Assembly (NCBI GenBank): GCA_023333565.1
Contig: JAJKFH010003173.1
Span: forward strand, 186,001-250,000
Reading direction: 5' to 3'
Source: Puffinus mauretanicus
Lineage: Eukaryota; Chordata; Aves; Procellariiformes; Procellariidae
DNA: 64,000 nucleotides
Shown here one piece after another: positions 40,141 to 54,039 of the stretch. Within the stretch, counting starts at the first letter, position 1, and every line of letters starts with the position of its first letter. Made by a program: the position numbers and the translations under genes. The notes under the pieces were generated by a model, which worked only from the letters and a program-made list of their open reading frames with translations, was not told the DNA's origin and searched no databases.

Positions 40141-40829
40141 TGCCGTACAGACTGGTTTAAGCATCAGCTTTGCTGTACTCTGGTCGACAGCTTAGCCCTT
40201 GTCTGGTAAGCTGCCTGAAACAGCACCATCCCTCTCTCAAGAGCTAGACAGAGAAAGTTGCAGAAAGTAATATCGTGCACTCCCCGAGGAAATTAAAGTG
40301 GTCATGTTGGAGCTAGTTTCTGCAATGGAGAATGAAAGATGCTTGCATTATCAGTAAAGTATAAGATATTGCGAAATAGGGCTGTGCATTTGCAGTTCAT
40401 GCCCAAGCTGAAGCTCTATCTCATCTCAGGACAACCTCGCAGCCTGCTCCTACGTTTGCTTTGCAAAGAAAAGGAGGACATAAGTAGAGAAAAAAGTCTT
40501 TTTCTTTTTTTTTTTTTAAGTGTCACCTGAAGGTTTAAATTTAGTAATTAAAAGTCCCTATATGCTTCTGCATGAATTTTTAAATATAGTCATTAAAAAT
40601 AAAATAAACCCTTAGCATGATCCACCTTACATAACTTCCTCCACAATTTAAAAATAACTTGTACAACTTTCTAGTACTCGGTGTGCATCACAGCAATTAT
40701 AGGAGAGGCAGGTACCCCGACTGCAGCGCACGCAGAGCTCGCACCTCACCCATTCCTCGCCAAGATCTTCCTTTACAAGAGCCTTAGCCTTTGGGTACAG
40801 AATCGCCACAGTGAAAGGGGTAAGACAGC

Positions 40830-41010
40830 CTCCCGCGACAGACCCGACCCTCGCTGCACCGCAAACCCAGCTCTAGGGGTGCTGGGGGGAGGCGCAGCCC
40901 GAACCCCTCCCTCGCCCCAGCTGGGCACCTGGAGCAGGGGTCGCCCCTCGCCCCCACCAAACAGGTCTGGTGGGCGCCAGGGCCCCCGGTCGGCGGGGAG
41001 GCAGCTGCAC
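40830..41010. other. short GC-rich intronic patch
   Basis: About 180 bases with many CCC/GGG runs and scattered CpG, ending abruptly on both sides. No gene can be supported; frames on both strands are open by composition. Confidence 0.4.
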
Positions 41011-41909
41011 GGGCACAGCTGTATTGCGGGGATCTGGTCGTCTTTCTGCATATAGCGTTTCTTTACTTACTGCAAGCACGTATTACGTTTTAAAGAGCTG
41101 TTTATGTCTGGAGCTGAAGGAAGCATAGCTCTGCATTGTAGCTTGGCTAACTGAATTACCAGAGAATCCTAAACCTTATGTCATTCTGGTCCAATAAATA
41201 TTAAAGTCAGGGAAAAAACTCATTAGAAGTCCCAAGAGTATAAATACAAAACAGAGCTATCTTTGTATTTGTGCTGAAATCAAACAACGCATTAATAGCG
41301 CTTCATAAAATCATCTGTGTATTGGTCTATACAGCTCTGCAGCTGAATCCTCTGCTATGTACCATGGGAGGACCAAGTATGAATGCTCTTCTGTTCCAGA
41401 TAAAGTTCCTGAGAAATTCTCAGAAGCAGCCAAAAAACTGGAAGCCAGTAAGAATTGCAGAGTGGAAAGAAATGACCATGTGAGAATGATAAATGCATTG
41501 GAAAATAAGGAGAGCGAGGATATACATCAACATAGGTATATAAATCATGTAAATGCATGATGAATTTGTTATGCCAGCTACGCCTGTTGAACTGTTAAAG
41601 CAATGCTAAAATATGATTGAGGCACATGTGAGAAACTCTAGGCAAGTCTCCCAGGCCTTCATCCCTGTCTGGAGTAAATTAATGTAGCTGTACTCACCTA
41701 AGTTTACATTAAATTAGGATCTAGCCAGTTTTAGCTACAGAGAGAATTATTACTGAGCGTACATCAGGCCGAACAGCACTAGGTGGTCAGGCACACGTCT
41801 ATTTTCTATTTCCCAGCTGCATACCGCCCCAAGTCTATGCACTACCTCGAGCTACGACACACACACCTGCCGTGGGTGTGCAAGAGAAATCCTGCGGCTG
41901 AGCTGCTCC

Positions 41910-42200
41910 ACCTCACAGCGCGGCCCTGAGCCGACCCCCGGGGCAGCATCGGGACGGGCGCGCGGGCAGGCAAGGAGCGCGGCAGGGCGCGCGCGGAACG
42001 GGCTCAGACCTCGCGGTCCTGCCGCGGGACCAGCGACGGCAACCCTTGGCGCGTGGGTCCCGCAGAGCCGACGCCGCAGCCCTGCCCCGGCTGCTGGAGC
42101 TGGCTCCGCGTTTGTTTTCAAGCGAGGAGCCGGGTCGGACGAGCCCCCGGGAGGGCTGCCTGCCCCGGGCAGCGCCGCTGCCAGGCTGCTGTGCCACGGC
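41910..42200. promoter_or_regulatory. intronic CpG island
   Basis: About 290 bases with a dense series of CGCGCG and GCGCGC words (notably 41,955-42,030), flanked by AT-rich DNA. The density resembles a promoter-type CpG island. It might mark an alternative or antisense promoter inside the channel gene's large intron. Frames on both strands lack recognisable domains. Confidence 0.45.
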
Positions 42201-44222
42201 CTGCGGTCCCCACGCCAGTCTGCTGTGTCATTGCACAGCTATTTATAGACTGGCGGTTGTATCCAGGGAACCGGAGGATGTTGACTAGTATTCTTCTATG
42301 AATAAAACATGGATATTTTCCTGGCTTGAGAAGCTAAGAGCTGCTTTAGATTTAACGTTTTTCTCTCTGATTGGGCTCAGCAGCTGGGCCAGTTACTTGT
42401 ACTTCGGACACAAAAAGAAGGATTTGAAACTTGGCCTAAGAGAATACGTTACAAACACTAGGTCAATATGTCCTTTGCTGTGACGAAACGGCACTATTCT
42501 ATCAATACTATGGAAAAAATGATAAAACTTCAGGAAATTTGCTTTTTCTGCAGATAGTATCCTTTTCTCCAGTTTTTCTTTCCCCTGAAGTCAAAAGATA
42601 CCCTTCCTTGTCAATTGAGCACAAAACATCTCATTCTGAAATTTCTTTGGATAATACAGGCCTTGATAATTTTTTCCTATCTATAATTGTATATGGAATT
42701 TAAACAGAGGGCGCGTGCACGTTTTTTCCAAATACTAAATCGCACAAGAGGAAACGTTGCTTACTGCCCTTTCCTGATGCCCAAGCAGAAGCTGACTTTT
42801 AAGGGCAGGGGCTGCCCACTCTGTCCTGAATTCGTACGACTTGGATGAAATTCAATATCACCACAAATCCTACTAGCCATGGAAGTCTAATGGGGACCAG
42901 ATCAGTACAATAACAAAGACAGACAGACAGGCCAACGATGCCCTTGTCCTTGCAAAGACTGAGACTCGTCTTTTAGAAACATATTCAGGGAAAGGGCAAG
43001 ACTTGCTCTTACTGATGTGCTTTTATGCTACTCTGGCTTTGTAGGTGGGAAAGAAGGAGCCTTAAAGTGAACGCAATGCGATATATTCCTACCCACAACC
43101 TTCCAACCATCAGCTTAGCGAAGGGAAGGGAGGCAGGGTGCCTGGATGTTTAGCTTTAAGCAACCTAGCTTAGGTATGAAAAGCAATGAAGGCATTGCAG
43201 CACACAGCGCAGCAATGTGGGTTAAGTGAATCTAAACTGAGCTCTGCGCTGTTGCAGCCAGGCTGCTTCTGGTACATCCCAGCTTGGCAGCACCAAACCT
43301 GCTTTGGGATCTCTGCACTGCAAGGAATTCACCGTAGGTCTGTCCACAACGTCAGCAAACAAGCGGTCTGGAGTGTACCCAACTACACAAGGAATGGCCC
43401 AAATATTTCACCCTCTCCTGGTTAAAACACTGAGTGTTTTGATTTGTTTCCTGCTGAAATCCCCACTTCTTGCCCCTCCTTCCTATCGTCACACATTTGC
43501 TAGAAAGCATCAGACCTGATGTATACTGCATTATTCCAACTTTATGCCATCCTCATGCCACAGTGTTATACCAGCATAAAACCAATAGTTTATCACGGAC
43601 CGGTCAGTGGACAGATAGGTCGAGAGAACAAACAGGAGATCCACCGTCTCTCAGGCACAACATGTCCTTTTGTTCATCAATAAGAACACACGTCCTGTAA
43701 CCTGCAAATTACCACGTCTACCCCAATCTCTCTCTCTCTGTTGAAAAATTAATGCCAAGTTTTCTACAGTGGCATCTGAGATGTGAAATGACAAAAGGAA
43801 GGTCAATTTGGTGGATACAATTCTGCATACAGTTTTGAAGTAGGTCAAGTAATATAGGACTCAGCATCACTCTCAAAGTAATCATAACTGGAATTAAATT
43901 TAGATTTCAATAATGAAGGCGCTTGAAAAAGTCAAAACTCCAGGCCTGTTTCTGTGGCCCCTCTTTCCTGCAAGAGCAACCCCATGACTCTATAGTCGCC
44001 TCAAAGGATTGATGATATACAGATATTGCCAATTTACCCAAGAGAGGTTGGTTTTTTTTGCCACTGTTTTTGTCAATCTCCCTGGACAAATCACTGTATG
44101 GCTAAGCATAGCGCCTTCATGACAACTTTCACTGTAAAATTTCAGCTTATTTATGAGCTCCTATAACATACGTAACCATATAACTGCCTCTGCAAGGTGA
44201 ATAAATACCATCAGCCTAGGCT

Positions 44223-44340
44223 TTTACTGCTGAGGATACTGCGGCACGGGAAGATGAAGTGAGCTGCCCAGGTGTGTACCACAATGATGGGACCAACCCA
44301 GAGAGCTCAGATTTTCCTGGTACTTAATCTACATTACTCA
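44223..44340 (+). repeat. MIR-like SINE relic
   Basis: The series TTTTACTGCTGAGGATACTG, CGGCACGGGAAGATGAAGTG, AGCTGCCCAGGTGTGTACC and then CCAGAGAGCTCAGATTTTCC matches the MIR order (TTTTACAGATGAGGAAACTG, AGGCACAGAG, AAGTGACTTGCCCAAGGTC, AGAGC-CAGGATT). It is diverged but collinear over about 100 bases. Confidence 0.55.
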
Positions 44341-47039
44341 GTAAGTGTTCTTTTCAGGTTCAAAAAGGCTTGGTTTTAATGCATACTTTTCACGGCTCAC
44401 TAAACTCCTTGGTTTGAGTTGGATTCACAAGAAAAATACCAAACCATTGCAAGAAGTCTGTTTCTCAAGTGTTTCAAACCATCCTACATTAGAAACCTTG
44501 CAAGAAGAAAGCCTGACCTAATGAGATTACCCAGGCGACCATTTTCAGGGCTAACCGCACTGAGGAAGAACAGAAAGAAAAGCACATTACTGACTGATAA
44601 ATAAAATAAAACTCATTTTCTGATTTATTCTGTATATCAAAATGATAAAAGAACCTCTAAAGCTATATTAAAGCTGAGAAAAACATAACACCAAATCAAT
44701 GTTAAAGGCCATCTCAGCATCCTTTTATCTAACCAAAATTGTAAACACACTGCTACATTCCCAAAGCACAAAATCCATTTACACTTTGCATACTTGAAAA
44801 GAAGTCTAATGCATTTTGAAAACCACAGACTTAACTGCATGCTTCTCCCATTTAATACAACAGGACTTAGTAAGATTTGCAGGAGGCATAAAAGGCAAAT
44901 TGAACCCTATAGTTGAGCACACAATTTCAGGTTCCCAGAAGAGGCAAACCTAGTGATGGGGAAAATGTAACACCAGAAGGGATCAAAGCAGGATAATGGA
45001 TGACCAGAAAAATACAGGGAAAAATCATGAAATGCAGATTCGGTTCTCAACTTCTTGCAAAACTCCTCTGAACACTCAGCAGATGATTTGTAACAATGAC
45101 AGGGAGTCAGTTTGCAAAGGCAGGTCCCAAAAGGATTTTACTTCTTGTGGATAACTGCATTTCACAGCTACCCGGGTCTTGTTAGCTTTGGGTGACAGAA
45201 CTGGGCAGCCAAACTCTGAAGGAAAAGGCTGGTTTGGCTCGGCAAGTTAGTGCTGCTCTTGTCAGCAAGCACGACCACGGCCTCCCTGAAGAAGCTGGTG
45301 CATCCTCAGGGGGACTTACACGTCTTCATCCTACTCCGACCATTATCTAACAGCAGTTCAGTACTTCTACCCGAGAAGTGCAAGTTTAAATTTCTGAATA
45401 GGACAAGAAAAGAGAAAACTCTGAAACCACACAGACATGATCTCAGAAAGCCAGGTCTCAAGATATCTAGGACTTGTAGTTGTCTGAAGTCATCCATGTA
45501 ACTAGCCATCCACCCATCCATGGACATACCCCTTTACCCATCTCTTTACTGACATCTCAAAGTGTCCCACAAAGGCTGTAGAAGCTCTGAATGGCGAGTT
45601 CGTCATCTGAGAGCCCTCGTTAAACACTCTGCCCTGCTCTCGGCACTTACACTCTCACAATCTCTGTGAAGCCCACGATGTTGGAGAAGCATAAACGCAG
45701 GTAATATTTTTCCCTCTGCTTAAAATTAGAGAGGCAGACATGAAGCTTAGTTTAAACTGGCACATACTCAGCAGAAAGCTGAGAGCTTATCCACAAGTGG
45801 TCTAAAGCATGGCACAAACTCAAATGACTCAACACAACAGATGCTCTTTATACCTGTCTGACTTTCTGCACAATGTGTGCTTTGATCCAAAAGCTTTTAT
45901 GCTAATGCTTGAGCCAGAGATCGCTGAGGAAAACAGAAAGGCTCCTGTTGACTCGAGTAAGCCCTAGACCAGGCTGTCAGATGGAGGAACTGAGCATCAG
46001 TTTTGGAGTCAGTAATGTAAAATGTGCACACCCAAAATTAAAAATACGCTCCTGCACAGTCACTACGATAACGTACGTTAATTCTTCCTCTATTTCCTTC
46101 GCCCCATAAACACCTTCTACACTGGGAACAAAGTCTCACTCTAGGACATCTCTGCACATTGCCTGGCTGCTGCCTTGTGCCCTCTCTAGAGATGAGGTGT
46201 TGCCAAGACAACCCGCGAGGAGGGAGCCCCGCACGGGCTGCGGGGAGTGCGGGTGGCCCGAGGGAAGGGGCAAGGGGTGGAGCAGGCTGGGAGCGGATTT
46301 CCAGGGAAAAAATCAAATACTCACTTTGGAGGGGGCATGTGAAATTACCAGGGATAACGTTCGTCCTTTTTCCCTTACTGCCTGCGCAGCGGTGTGCCGA
46401 ATTCTCTGGTTCTGAACTGTGCAAATAAATCCAGAAAAAACTGCGTTCACTGCTGCAAGCTGCCTTGCGAAGGAAAGAAACCCGGTGGGGCTCCTGCGCC
46501 TTCGCTTTTCGGTCTCTCACCGTTTCCTTTTCTCGCCCTGCTCCTCTCCCATCTCCATCCCGTATCCAGCAGGTGTTTCCATGGCAACACCATGTAAAGC
46601 CATCCTTCCCTCTGACAGGGGAGAAATGTTGAATGGCTGAAAAGAATTGGCTTGGGAAAACCTGGAAATTCAACTAAAAATAGGAAAGGCAATAATGGAA
46701 GGTGATGGTGGAAAGCTGCCTGGGGACTTCGAACCCTTCTGGAGGTCTCCTTACAGGCGGAATGCAATTTGCTGTTTGTCTTTCACTCTGATGAGAGGAA
46801 AGAAAGATTTCTGTTTTCTTGTAAGATGTGAAGCATCTCTGGCAGCATTGTCCCTTCATGCGAGCCCATCATTAGCAGTAATTCTCCTAATTCTATTTTA
46901 TCATATAGAAATGATTCTGAGGGGCCTGGAAAGCAAGGAATGAGTTGCAGAGCCCCAGATTCTGCCCTAAGGAATAGCTTCACTTGAAAGCATATACTGT
47001 TACAGTAAATCGGTGTAATTTGTGCTCCGATGTCCTGCA

Positions 47040-47640
47040 CGGCTTTACAACAAGTGACAAATCAATCATTATACAAACATCCTTTGATAATCAGTGTGGT
47101 TACATTAATTATGATAAATGCTTTTAGCAGCTGCAGTATGTGGACGCAATGCATAATTGCATAGGAATCATATTACCCTACTTTTCTATTCATGTCCTGA
47201 AGTACAAAGTCTCTCAAAAATTGCCGTACTTCAATAGCTGAATGCAGAGTTTACAATCCACTCTTCCCAGTGTTTAATTGTAGAAAATGCAGAGTCCATT
47301 AGTATTACTGTTATTAAATATTAAGTAATATTCCTTGAAAAAGAACCATTACCACTTTACAAATTACAAATATACAGGAGGACTATATCGGTTTCCTGAC
47401 CCAGGGGATTAATTGTAGCAGTTGTTGCACAGCAACACGGTACAGCAGATTAGGACCTCACCTAATGAATAACACTGCATCCAATTGAAATTGCAAGGAA
47501 ATTTAGCTTGGCAGAATGCAATTACAGAAGTCTAAATCTGATTGGATTGCAATATTTCTGTATTCTTAAAAAGTGCATCTGTAATGAATGGTAAAGAGCA
47601 ATAGACGAGGAACATGTAATTCCCATTGGCCTTAAAGACA
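47040..47640. promoter_or_regulatory. AT-rich candidate conserved noncoding element
   Basis: This low-CpG stretch has many homeodomain (TTAATTA-like, CAATTGAAATTG), POU-like (ATGCATAATTGCAT) and E-box (GCAGCTGC) words and no repeat signature. This texture is seen in deeply conserved developmental enhancers, but conservation has not been tested and the words are frequent in AT-rich DNA. Confidence 0.25.
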
Positions 47641-50600
47641 CAAGAGGGGTGGAGGCTGAAAGGTTTCGAATTAAAGAGACAAATTCAACAAACAGATCAA
47701 TGGATACACCTTCACATAATTAACCTCGGGGATTCAATGCCACAACACATCATTGGGAGTAAGAGTTCTGCTTCCTTTTCAGAAAGACCGGACATTTCTA
47801 TCAAAAACAGGAATTGACGGCCAAATTAGTACAATGTGAATTTAGAAAAGGTTATAATTCTTTTGACTTAAAAGAGAACTGTCCTTGATGGTAGGTTTTC
47901 CCCTCACTGCCTGCTCAGGGTCTCTTTTTGCAGAAGCAATTTGCATTTGTCACTGTGAATGGCAGGATGCTGAACTGGACTGATTTCTGGAGCAACGGCC
48001 TGTGTTTATATTCCCTCTCATCCTAATGATCGCAAGGGGCCAGACCCTTGGTTGTACATCTTATCATCCTGGAGCTTTAAGAGAGTCTTTCAGGGGATTT
48101 TGGTAAAGCAGAACAGCTACGTTAATTGTGTGGGAAACCAAAAGCACATGTTTCAGCGCTTGCTACAGCATCTGTGTTATTCCTGCCGGAAAGCTATTTC
48201 TGCGAAGATCATCTTAAGTTCAGTTTTAGTCTAGAAAGACCTTAGTTGTTTGGGTAGTAAAAAAATGGGCATGGCATAAATATTTGGATAGGGTCTAAAC
48301 CAGCACAGAGAGAGGAAAGAAAGCGTGCAGGAGCACTGCCTCGGGAAGGCGGCCGAACGGCTCCTCGGCGCTCCAGCTGCCATTTCTCATCTGGCACGGA
48401 CAGCGCAGTCGAGATGATGGAGCAGTTTGACAAGAGCCTGGGTATTTTAGTGTTATGGGAAATCAGAATGAAAAAACGTGCAGGAAGGCTCCAGCTGAAT
48501 CACAGCCTGGCCTTCTTCAGACGGAGAGGAACTGCGATACAGACCTCCCAACCCGCCAGGTCCGAGCAGGAGCCTCGGCAAGGAAACTCCTGTTACGCTA
48601 ACTCCAGCTGGAGTGAGCGGAACAGCAGCCCTGTGGCATCCTGATGCCCTGGAAGGAAGCACCACAATGATTAGCAAAAGAGCAGCATTTAAAGCATAAA
48701 GATAGGTGGAAATTCTGCTTTAAGGACTATTTAAAGAGGATTTTCCCCCAGAAATTGACTTTTTAAGACACAGAATTTTCATAAAAATAATGAGGGCTGT
48801 AATAAAGTCTGAGTCTAAACATCCTATTCCCAATGCTTTATACTTTGAGACACCCATTTTACAGGTTAACGGATCCATCTTATTTGACTTTGTAGAGAAA
48901 GACTTTGCAGAAGGATTTAGAAAAACACTAATTGTGTTTCCAGAAAAAAACCCCCACACTTCCGAATAAAGGGCACTGAGCAGACAAAAGTCCAAGGAGA
49001 CTCCTGAAGCACCTCCATGAGATCCCTTCTGCTGTCTTTTACTACCTTATTCTTTAGGGTTCGACCAGAGCCTTTTCTTTCCTTCTGTACATGAGTTGTC
49101 CCGAGGAACCTGTGTCCTCAGGTCCTCAGTGATCCAGCAGTCCCAGCTGTCTGTCCCCACTTTCCCCTTTGCTACTTTCAGGGATGTAAATCAGCACGGT
49201 TCCAATAGTCATATCACTTTTTAGCGAAGAGGGGTTTAACCCTGTATTTTCATCAATTTTCCCTAAACCTCTTGGCATCAAAAGATCTAAAAATAAACCC
49301 TCTTTCATATTTGGTGTGGTTTTGGAGTCTGGTTTAGAAATGGTTTGAGAAGAGCTTTTTTCTTCCTTTTTAGCCTTTATATCAGTCATTTTATCTGATA
49401 TATGATAAGCTCAGATGAGTTTAAACTGATTCATCCTATTTTGTAATGTTTAAATGTACTTTGCTGAAGCTCCATCATAATGTCACACACTTTTAAAATG
49501 AATAATTCATCCTGCCCACCTCTTCTGAAATGCCAAAAGGATACTGCGCCTTACCAGATAGAAGCAAATACCTTTACTAAAAAGTACACAAGGAAACAAT
49601 ATAGTTTAAGAAAAAATACCAACCCAAGCTGCACCACTGCAAATCTCAATACTGCGATCTCACGTGGGAGAACATGTTAAGACCCTGAGGGAGAAGGCTC
49701 TTCTCCAGGGAGGGGTCAGACCAGCGATTCAGTTGTTCTCTGCGTTAGGCACCGATGGCTCCGCGCTTTCTAACGGGAGTCAAGAAGTAGCTGAGAATCA
49801 CTGACATGTGCAGATAAGACTCTTCTAGCAAATGCCTGTCAAGGAACTGTGCAAGAAATGACATTGATTTTATCCCCGTGCTGGTACTATTTCAGGGAGA
49901 GCCTTTGTCAGCTCTATATTTAGCTGCTGTATTATGTACCTTGCTAATAGCCAGGTAGAGTTTTGTCAATTTTGAACCCAGCAGGGATCAGGTTAAGACT
50001 CCGGAATGAATGCCACTTTGCGCGAAACTGGTGTTTGCCAACCGGAATAAAACACAGGTATAATGAAAGAAACCCGGAGAACTTCAAATAAGAGGCAGAG
50101 GAGTTTCCCGCAGCTGTATAGCACGATGGTCTCCCGCAGCCGTCGTGCGGCGGCACGCTTGCACCCTGGGCTCAGCGGGGTGAAACCGCCCACCCAGCAG
50201 CACCCTTCCCAGGGCGGGGGGTAGGTGGTCTGCGGGGTGTTCACAGCTCCCAGAAACACACCGCAGCGCTCCCCAGGAACACCACGACAAATGCCCAGCC
50301 ACTGGGAGGGGGGAAACAGCCTGGGATGGAGGAAGATGAAGGAAGCAGAAACCCCAAGCTAGGTCTGTGGGAAAAGAGGGGTCACAAACCCACGCTCACG
50401 TGGATTAAAGTTTTGTCTTGGTCCAGAGCAGAAAGCAGCATCTCACCCATTCCCCCCTGGCTGGGTCACCGCAGGAGCTGGCCCCTGCTTTGGTCACAGC
50501 CACTTGTCTGCCCGGCAGAAGCCAAGGAGGAGTAGTCTGAAGATGTCAGATAGGTCATTTTGCCCCAGGGTAGCACTGATGGAAAGCCCAGAGCTGGGCT

Positions 50601-53503
50601 CCTGGCCGGGCACCCGAACGAGCAGCGCCATTTGCCAGAATCACTTGGCCCCCGGCAGCCCCCACGTGCCTCCTACAAACAGATCTCCAGCACAACAGAG
50701 CACTCCACGATGCTGATAAATGCGTCGTTACACAGCCCGATATTTGAGGGCCTAAATCTTCATTTGCATTTCATAAATATTTTATGCAAGGGTATTTTTA
50801 CTGAATCATGGACAAGGCACTGAGACAAACTCCCCCCTGGAGATACTAAAGGCATCTGATCACTTTTGCTGAACATTTGCAGCACTACTGGGAACACTGG
50901 GTGCTCTCACTCACGGCACTCCACTTCAGACTCCGCCAGGGAGAGCACGGCAAGGGCAGACTTGCATCAGACAGTCTTGCCTTTGTGGAGACAGCCAAAT
51001 TCAGCTCTCCAAACACCTTTTGAGTCCGGAATAAATAAAAATTAAAGCAAACTAAAAAAACCTGTAAAACTCCATCGTCATTTTCCATCAAGAGCCCCAT
51101 GCTGCTCATCAAACATTGAAGAGCAGTCTGTGAATATCTGAAAAAATGACCTCATTGTCATTCTTCAAATCTTCCCTTCAAGCCTCAGAGCGCAGCGATG
51201 CTTGCAAAAGAACACTAGATGAGTCTGGAGTCCTGTGGCCACATGTTTTCACATTCACCAGCATTTTTTCCACTCCCAACTATCTTTTTTTATATGGTTG
51301 AAATGCAAAATGAATGTGTCGGCGGAGCCCCTGTACACTCACCCAGGCTCCTTCTAAAGTAACTTGTGCAGGGAAAGAGAACAACGAGCCAAATGTTTTA
51401 GCACCGGTTGCAAATCTTCCAGAGTCTTAGCTACAAACCCAAGGAGCTGAACCACAAAAAGCATCATGCTGCTATGGACATTTCCCAGACAGACCTAATT
51501 GTCAGCACTTTGGGGCAGGACTAAGTGAGAAGCGTTTAGACACCAGCTGAGGACTCTGTCTGTAATGCCTTCGAAACGACTGAAATAAAATGACTGAATC
51601 TTCATTGGTCTCTAATTAATCTCAGAGGGCTGATTACGAGCACTCTGAACCCTGGTGACAAACTAATGTGTGCGGGATCCCTTAAAAAGTAGGGTAGGAA
51701 AAACAAAACCATAAAACAAAAGGTGTGGCCTGAAATTGGGCAGAGAGCCGGGATGGGCACAGAGGCACGTACAGAAAATTATGGTTACATACAGCTCTGA
51801 GCAGGGCCTCCCGTGATACCTCTCTAGGGATCACGTTGTTTCTAACACAGATCTGTGGCAAATTCAATACCTGTCCACGTTTTCAGCTCCCGACCAGCCC
51901 GAGTCACGCCGCTTTCCTTTCAGACACTGGATGCTCCTTGGGGAGCATGAGCAGAGACCTGGACCTCAATACAGCACTTGCCTCCTGGCTAGAGCGCGGT
52001 GGAAGCGGTGCAAGGTCCACCCTACGCCACGAGTCAAGCGAGCCGGTGGCATGGGCCTGGCACGGAGGGGTCGGGAGGAGAGGGAGCTCTGAGAGCACAA
52101 AAGCTCATGACTCAGCCCCTGGCAGGGACGGGGGAGCGAGGCGGTTGCTGAGGATTCACGAGGTTCCTATGGCTTGTGAACAGACCTGGGAGCTGCTGCA
52201 AAAATAGATGCAATCTCCTGCTGGGTGACTTCTCCGAACCCAGTGCTAGCACTGGCTTAAGTGAAGGCAAGTCTGGAAAATACCGTCCTCCCGAGCACGC
52301 TACCATCAGCAGAGCGTGCCTCTGCGTGCATCAGAGGGAAGGGGCAGCACGTCGCATTTCAGCAGTGGGGTCTTTTGGGAGGTAGAAATATCTGTGCATC
52401 AAACAAGATATTCAACGCTATACGTCATGCTGCTCCAGGTAGCGTGCCTGGTGCTAACCCTGCTCTAAGTGAAAAATGAGCCTGTCTCATCCCTGCAAGG
52501 GCCGAGACGCACCCTTGGGAGGAAAATTAAATCTCCTGCGGCTCCTTTGGGAGGGCAGCCCTGCCTGCAACAGCATCCCGTCATCTCCGTGTTTGTCTGG
52601 CCCACTTAGACGGCAAGCGCTAGGGACCTGACTTCTGTCCAAGAGGAAGATCTAAAAGAGAGCATATGGTATAGGTTTAAGCATTTGGCTACTATTCTAG
52701 CTTGGGAAGAAAAGATAGCAGCTAAGTTTTGGATGCCAGTGAAAGCTCAATGTCCAGACACAGAAAGTCCATTCCTGGGGGATAAGACTTATTTAATGCG
52801 ACTAAATTACCCTTCCACGGTTTCACATTCATTGAAGGAAATTGTGTGTGTGAAATTTATCTGTATATCTCTCTCTATGTATATGATTGCACAGTGTTTT
52901 CATAAAGCCTGTGCAACCCATCAATGGGGGGGGATATCCCTTTCCTATATAACCCATCACTCAGAGACCAGCAGTGTTATTTATAGCTGTATGTAAGAGA
53001 AAGTTATTAATTTCAGAAGTCTTGCCAGACTCTGGGCACCTAAATGCCCAGTGGGAGAAGCAAGGCAGAAAGCACTAGTAAATAAACACAAGGTGGCCCA
53101 TAGGAGATCAGGGATTCATTAACAGCTTTTAAGGCAAGAAGGGAACACTCTGATCACCCTGGCGCTGGCTGTTCAGCAGCAAACGGCAGAACACCTACTT
53201 ATAGATATGCCATAACTAAAATGGGCTCATAACTAATTTGCTTAGTTTTGACAAACAGTAGTGTTTTCTATCAAGTTCGGTCACCTCTTTTTACTATCAT
53301 TATTTATTAGGTGACTTGGTTTACTCTTTTTCTCCGGTACCAGGCTGCTAGGGATGTTGACAATAGCTCTAAGAGATATTCTCTGCTCCAAAAGTCTCTC
53401 AGTTCAAGACAAGAGGATTTAAAAGTGGAAGGGACCCACTGTGCAGATGAAAAATAGGGCATACAGACTGACTCCTGAACTATACTGAACTCTGTTCCTG
53501 ATT

Positions 53504-53570
53504 CAGCAAAGCAAATCAGCATTGATTTAAACGGTGCTTACAGTAAAGCAGGTGCTTAAGTGCTTTGCTG
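53504..53570. repeat. palindromic relic of an old amniote repeat
   Basis: CAGCAAAGCA (53,504-53,513) and TGCTTTGCTG (53,561-53,570) are exact inverted copies separated by 47 bases that include GGTGCTTAAGTGCTTTGCTG-type words. The TTCAGCAAAGCA start and the mirrored end fit an ancient repeat with hairpin structure widespread in sauropsid genomes. The family name is uncertain. Confidence 0.45.
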
Positions 53571-54039
53571 GATGATGACTGGGACACGGAGGGTCTGGAT
53601 GGATTCAGCCCAGCATTTCCCTGTGGCAGTTAAGTCACTTTTGTTACATTTTGCTATAATTCTGTCATTTCATAAAGAATATCAAGCTTTGTCTCCTACT
53701 AGCCATCTGCAAAAAGAAGTCAAATAAAACTCTGTAATGAGTTCTCACTGCAGAAATCTTTCCCACCATCCATGTTTTGGGCACCTTTGACCGCACATCT
53801 CCATAGAAAATGACTTTTCCTACATCTCATGGCTATGATCTGTTAATACTGAGTTTTACATTGCATTCATATTCCCAGTTGACATGACTTAAATCTAAAC
53901 CAAGACAAGGGTAAAAGGTGTGAAAAAATCTAGTTACAGCTTCTTTATAAATGATGATTCCATTTAAGAACTAAAAAGTACTATTCAAGAGAGGATAAAA
54001 GATAGGAACGCATAAATTTAGAAAGGGACACACAGCTTT

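Larger units (their letters stand above)
31574..54039 (+). other. KCND3: intron segment 3
   Basis: About 22 kb of noncoding DNA with no recognised exon. It contains MIR-like relics (33,475-33,530, 38,985-39,040, 44,223-44,340), a probable second copy of an old AAGCAC-type amniote repeat near 40,056-40,140, and CpG-dense patches at 35,090-35,460, 36,690-36,830, 37,690-37,790, 40,830-41,010, 41,910-42,200 and 50,130-50,300. Low-CpG AT-rich stretches such as 47,040-47,640 may be conserved noncoding elements. Open frames within the CpG patches (up to 208 codons) are composition artefacts. Confidence 0.6.

Noticed and set aside
48840..48885. MIR-like word CCCATTTTACAGG
   Set aside because: Only one short word matches; the neighbouring sequence does not continue the MIR order.
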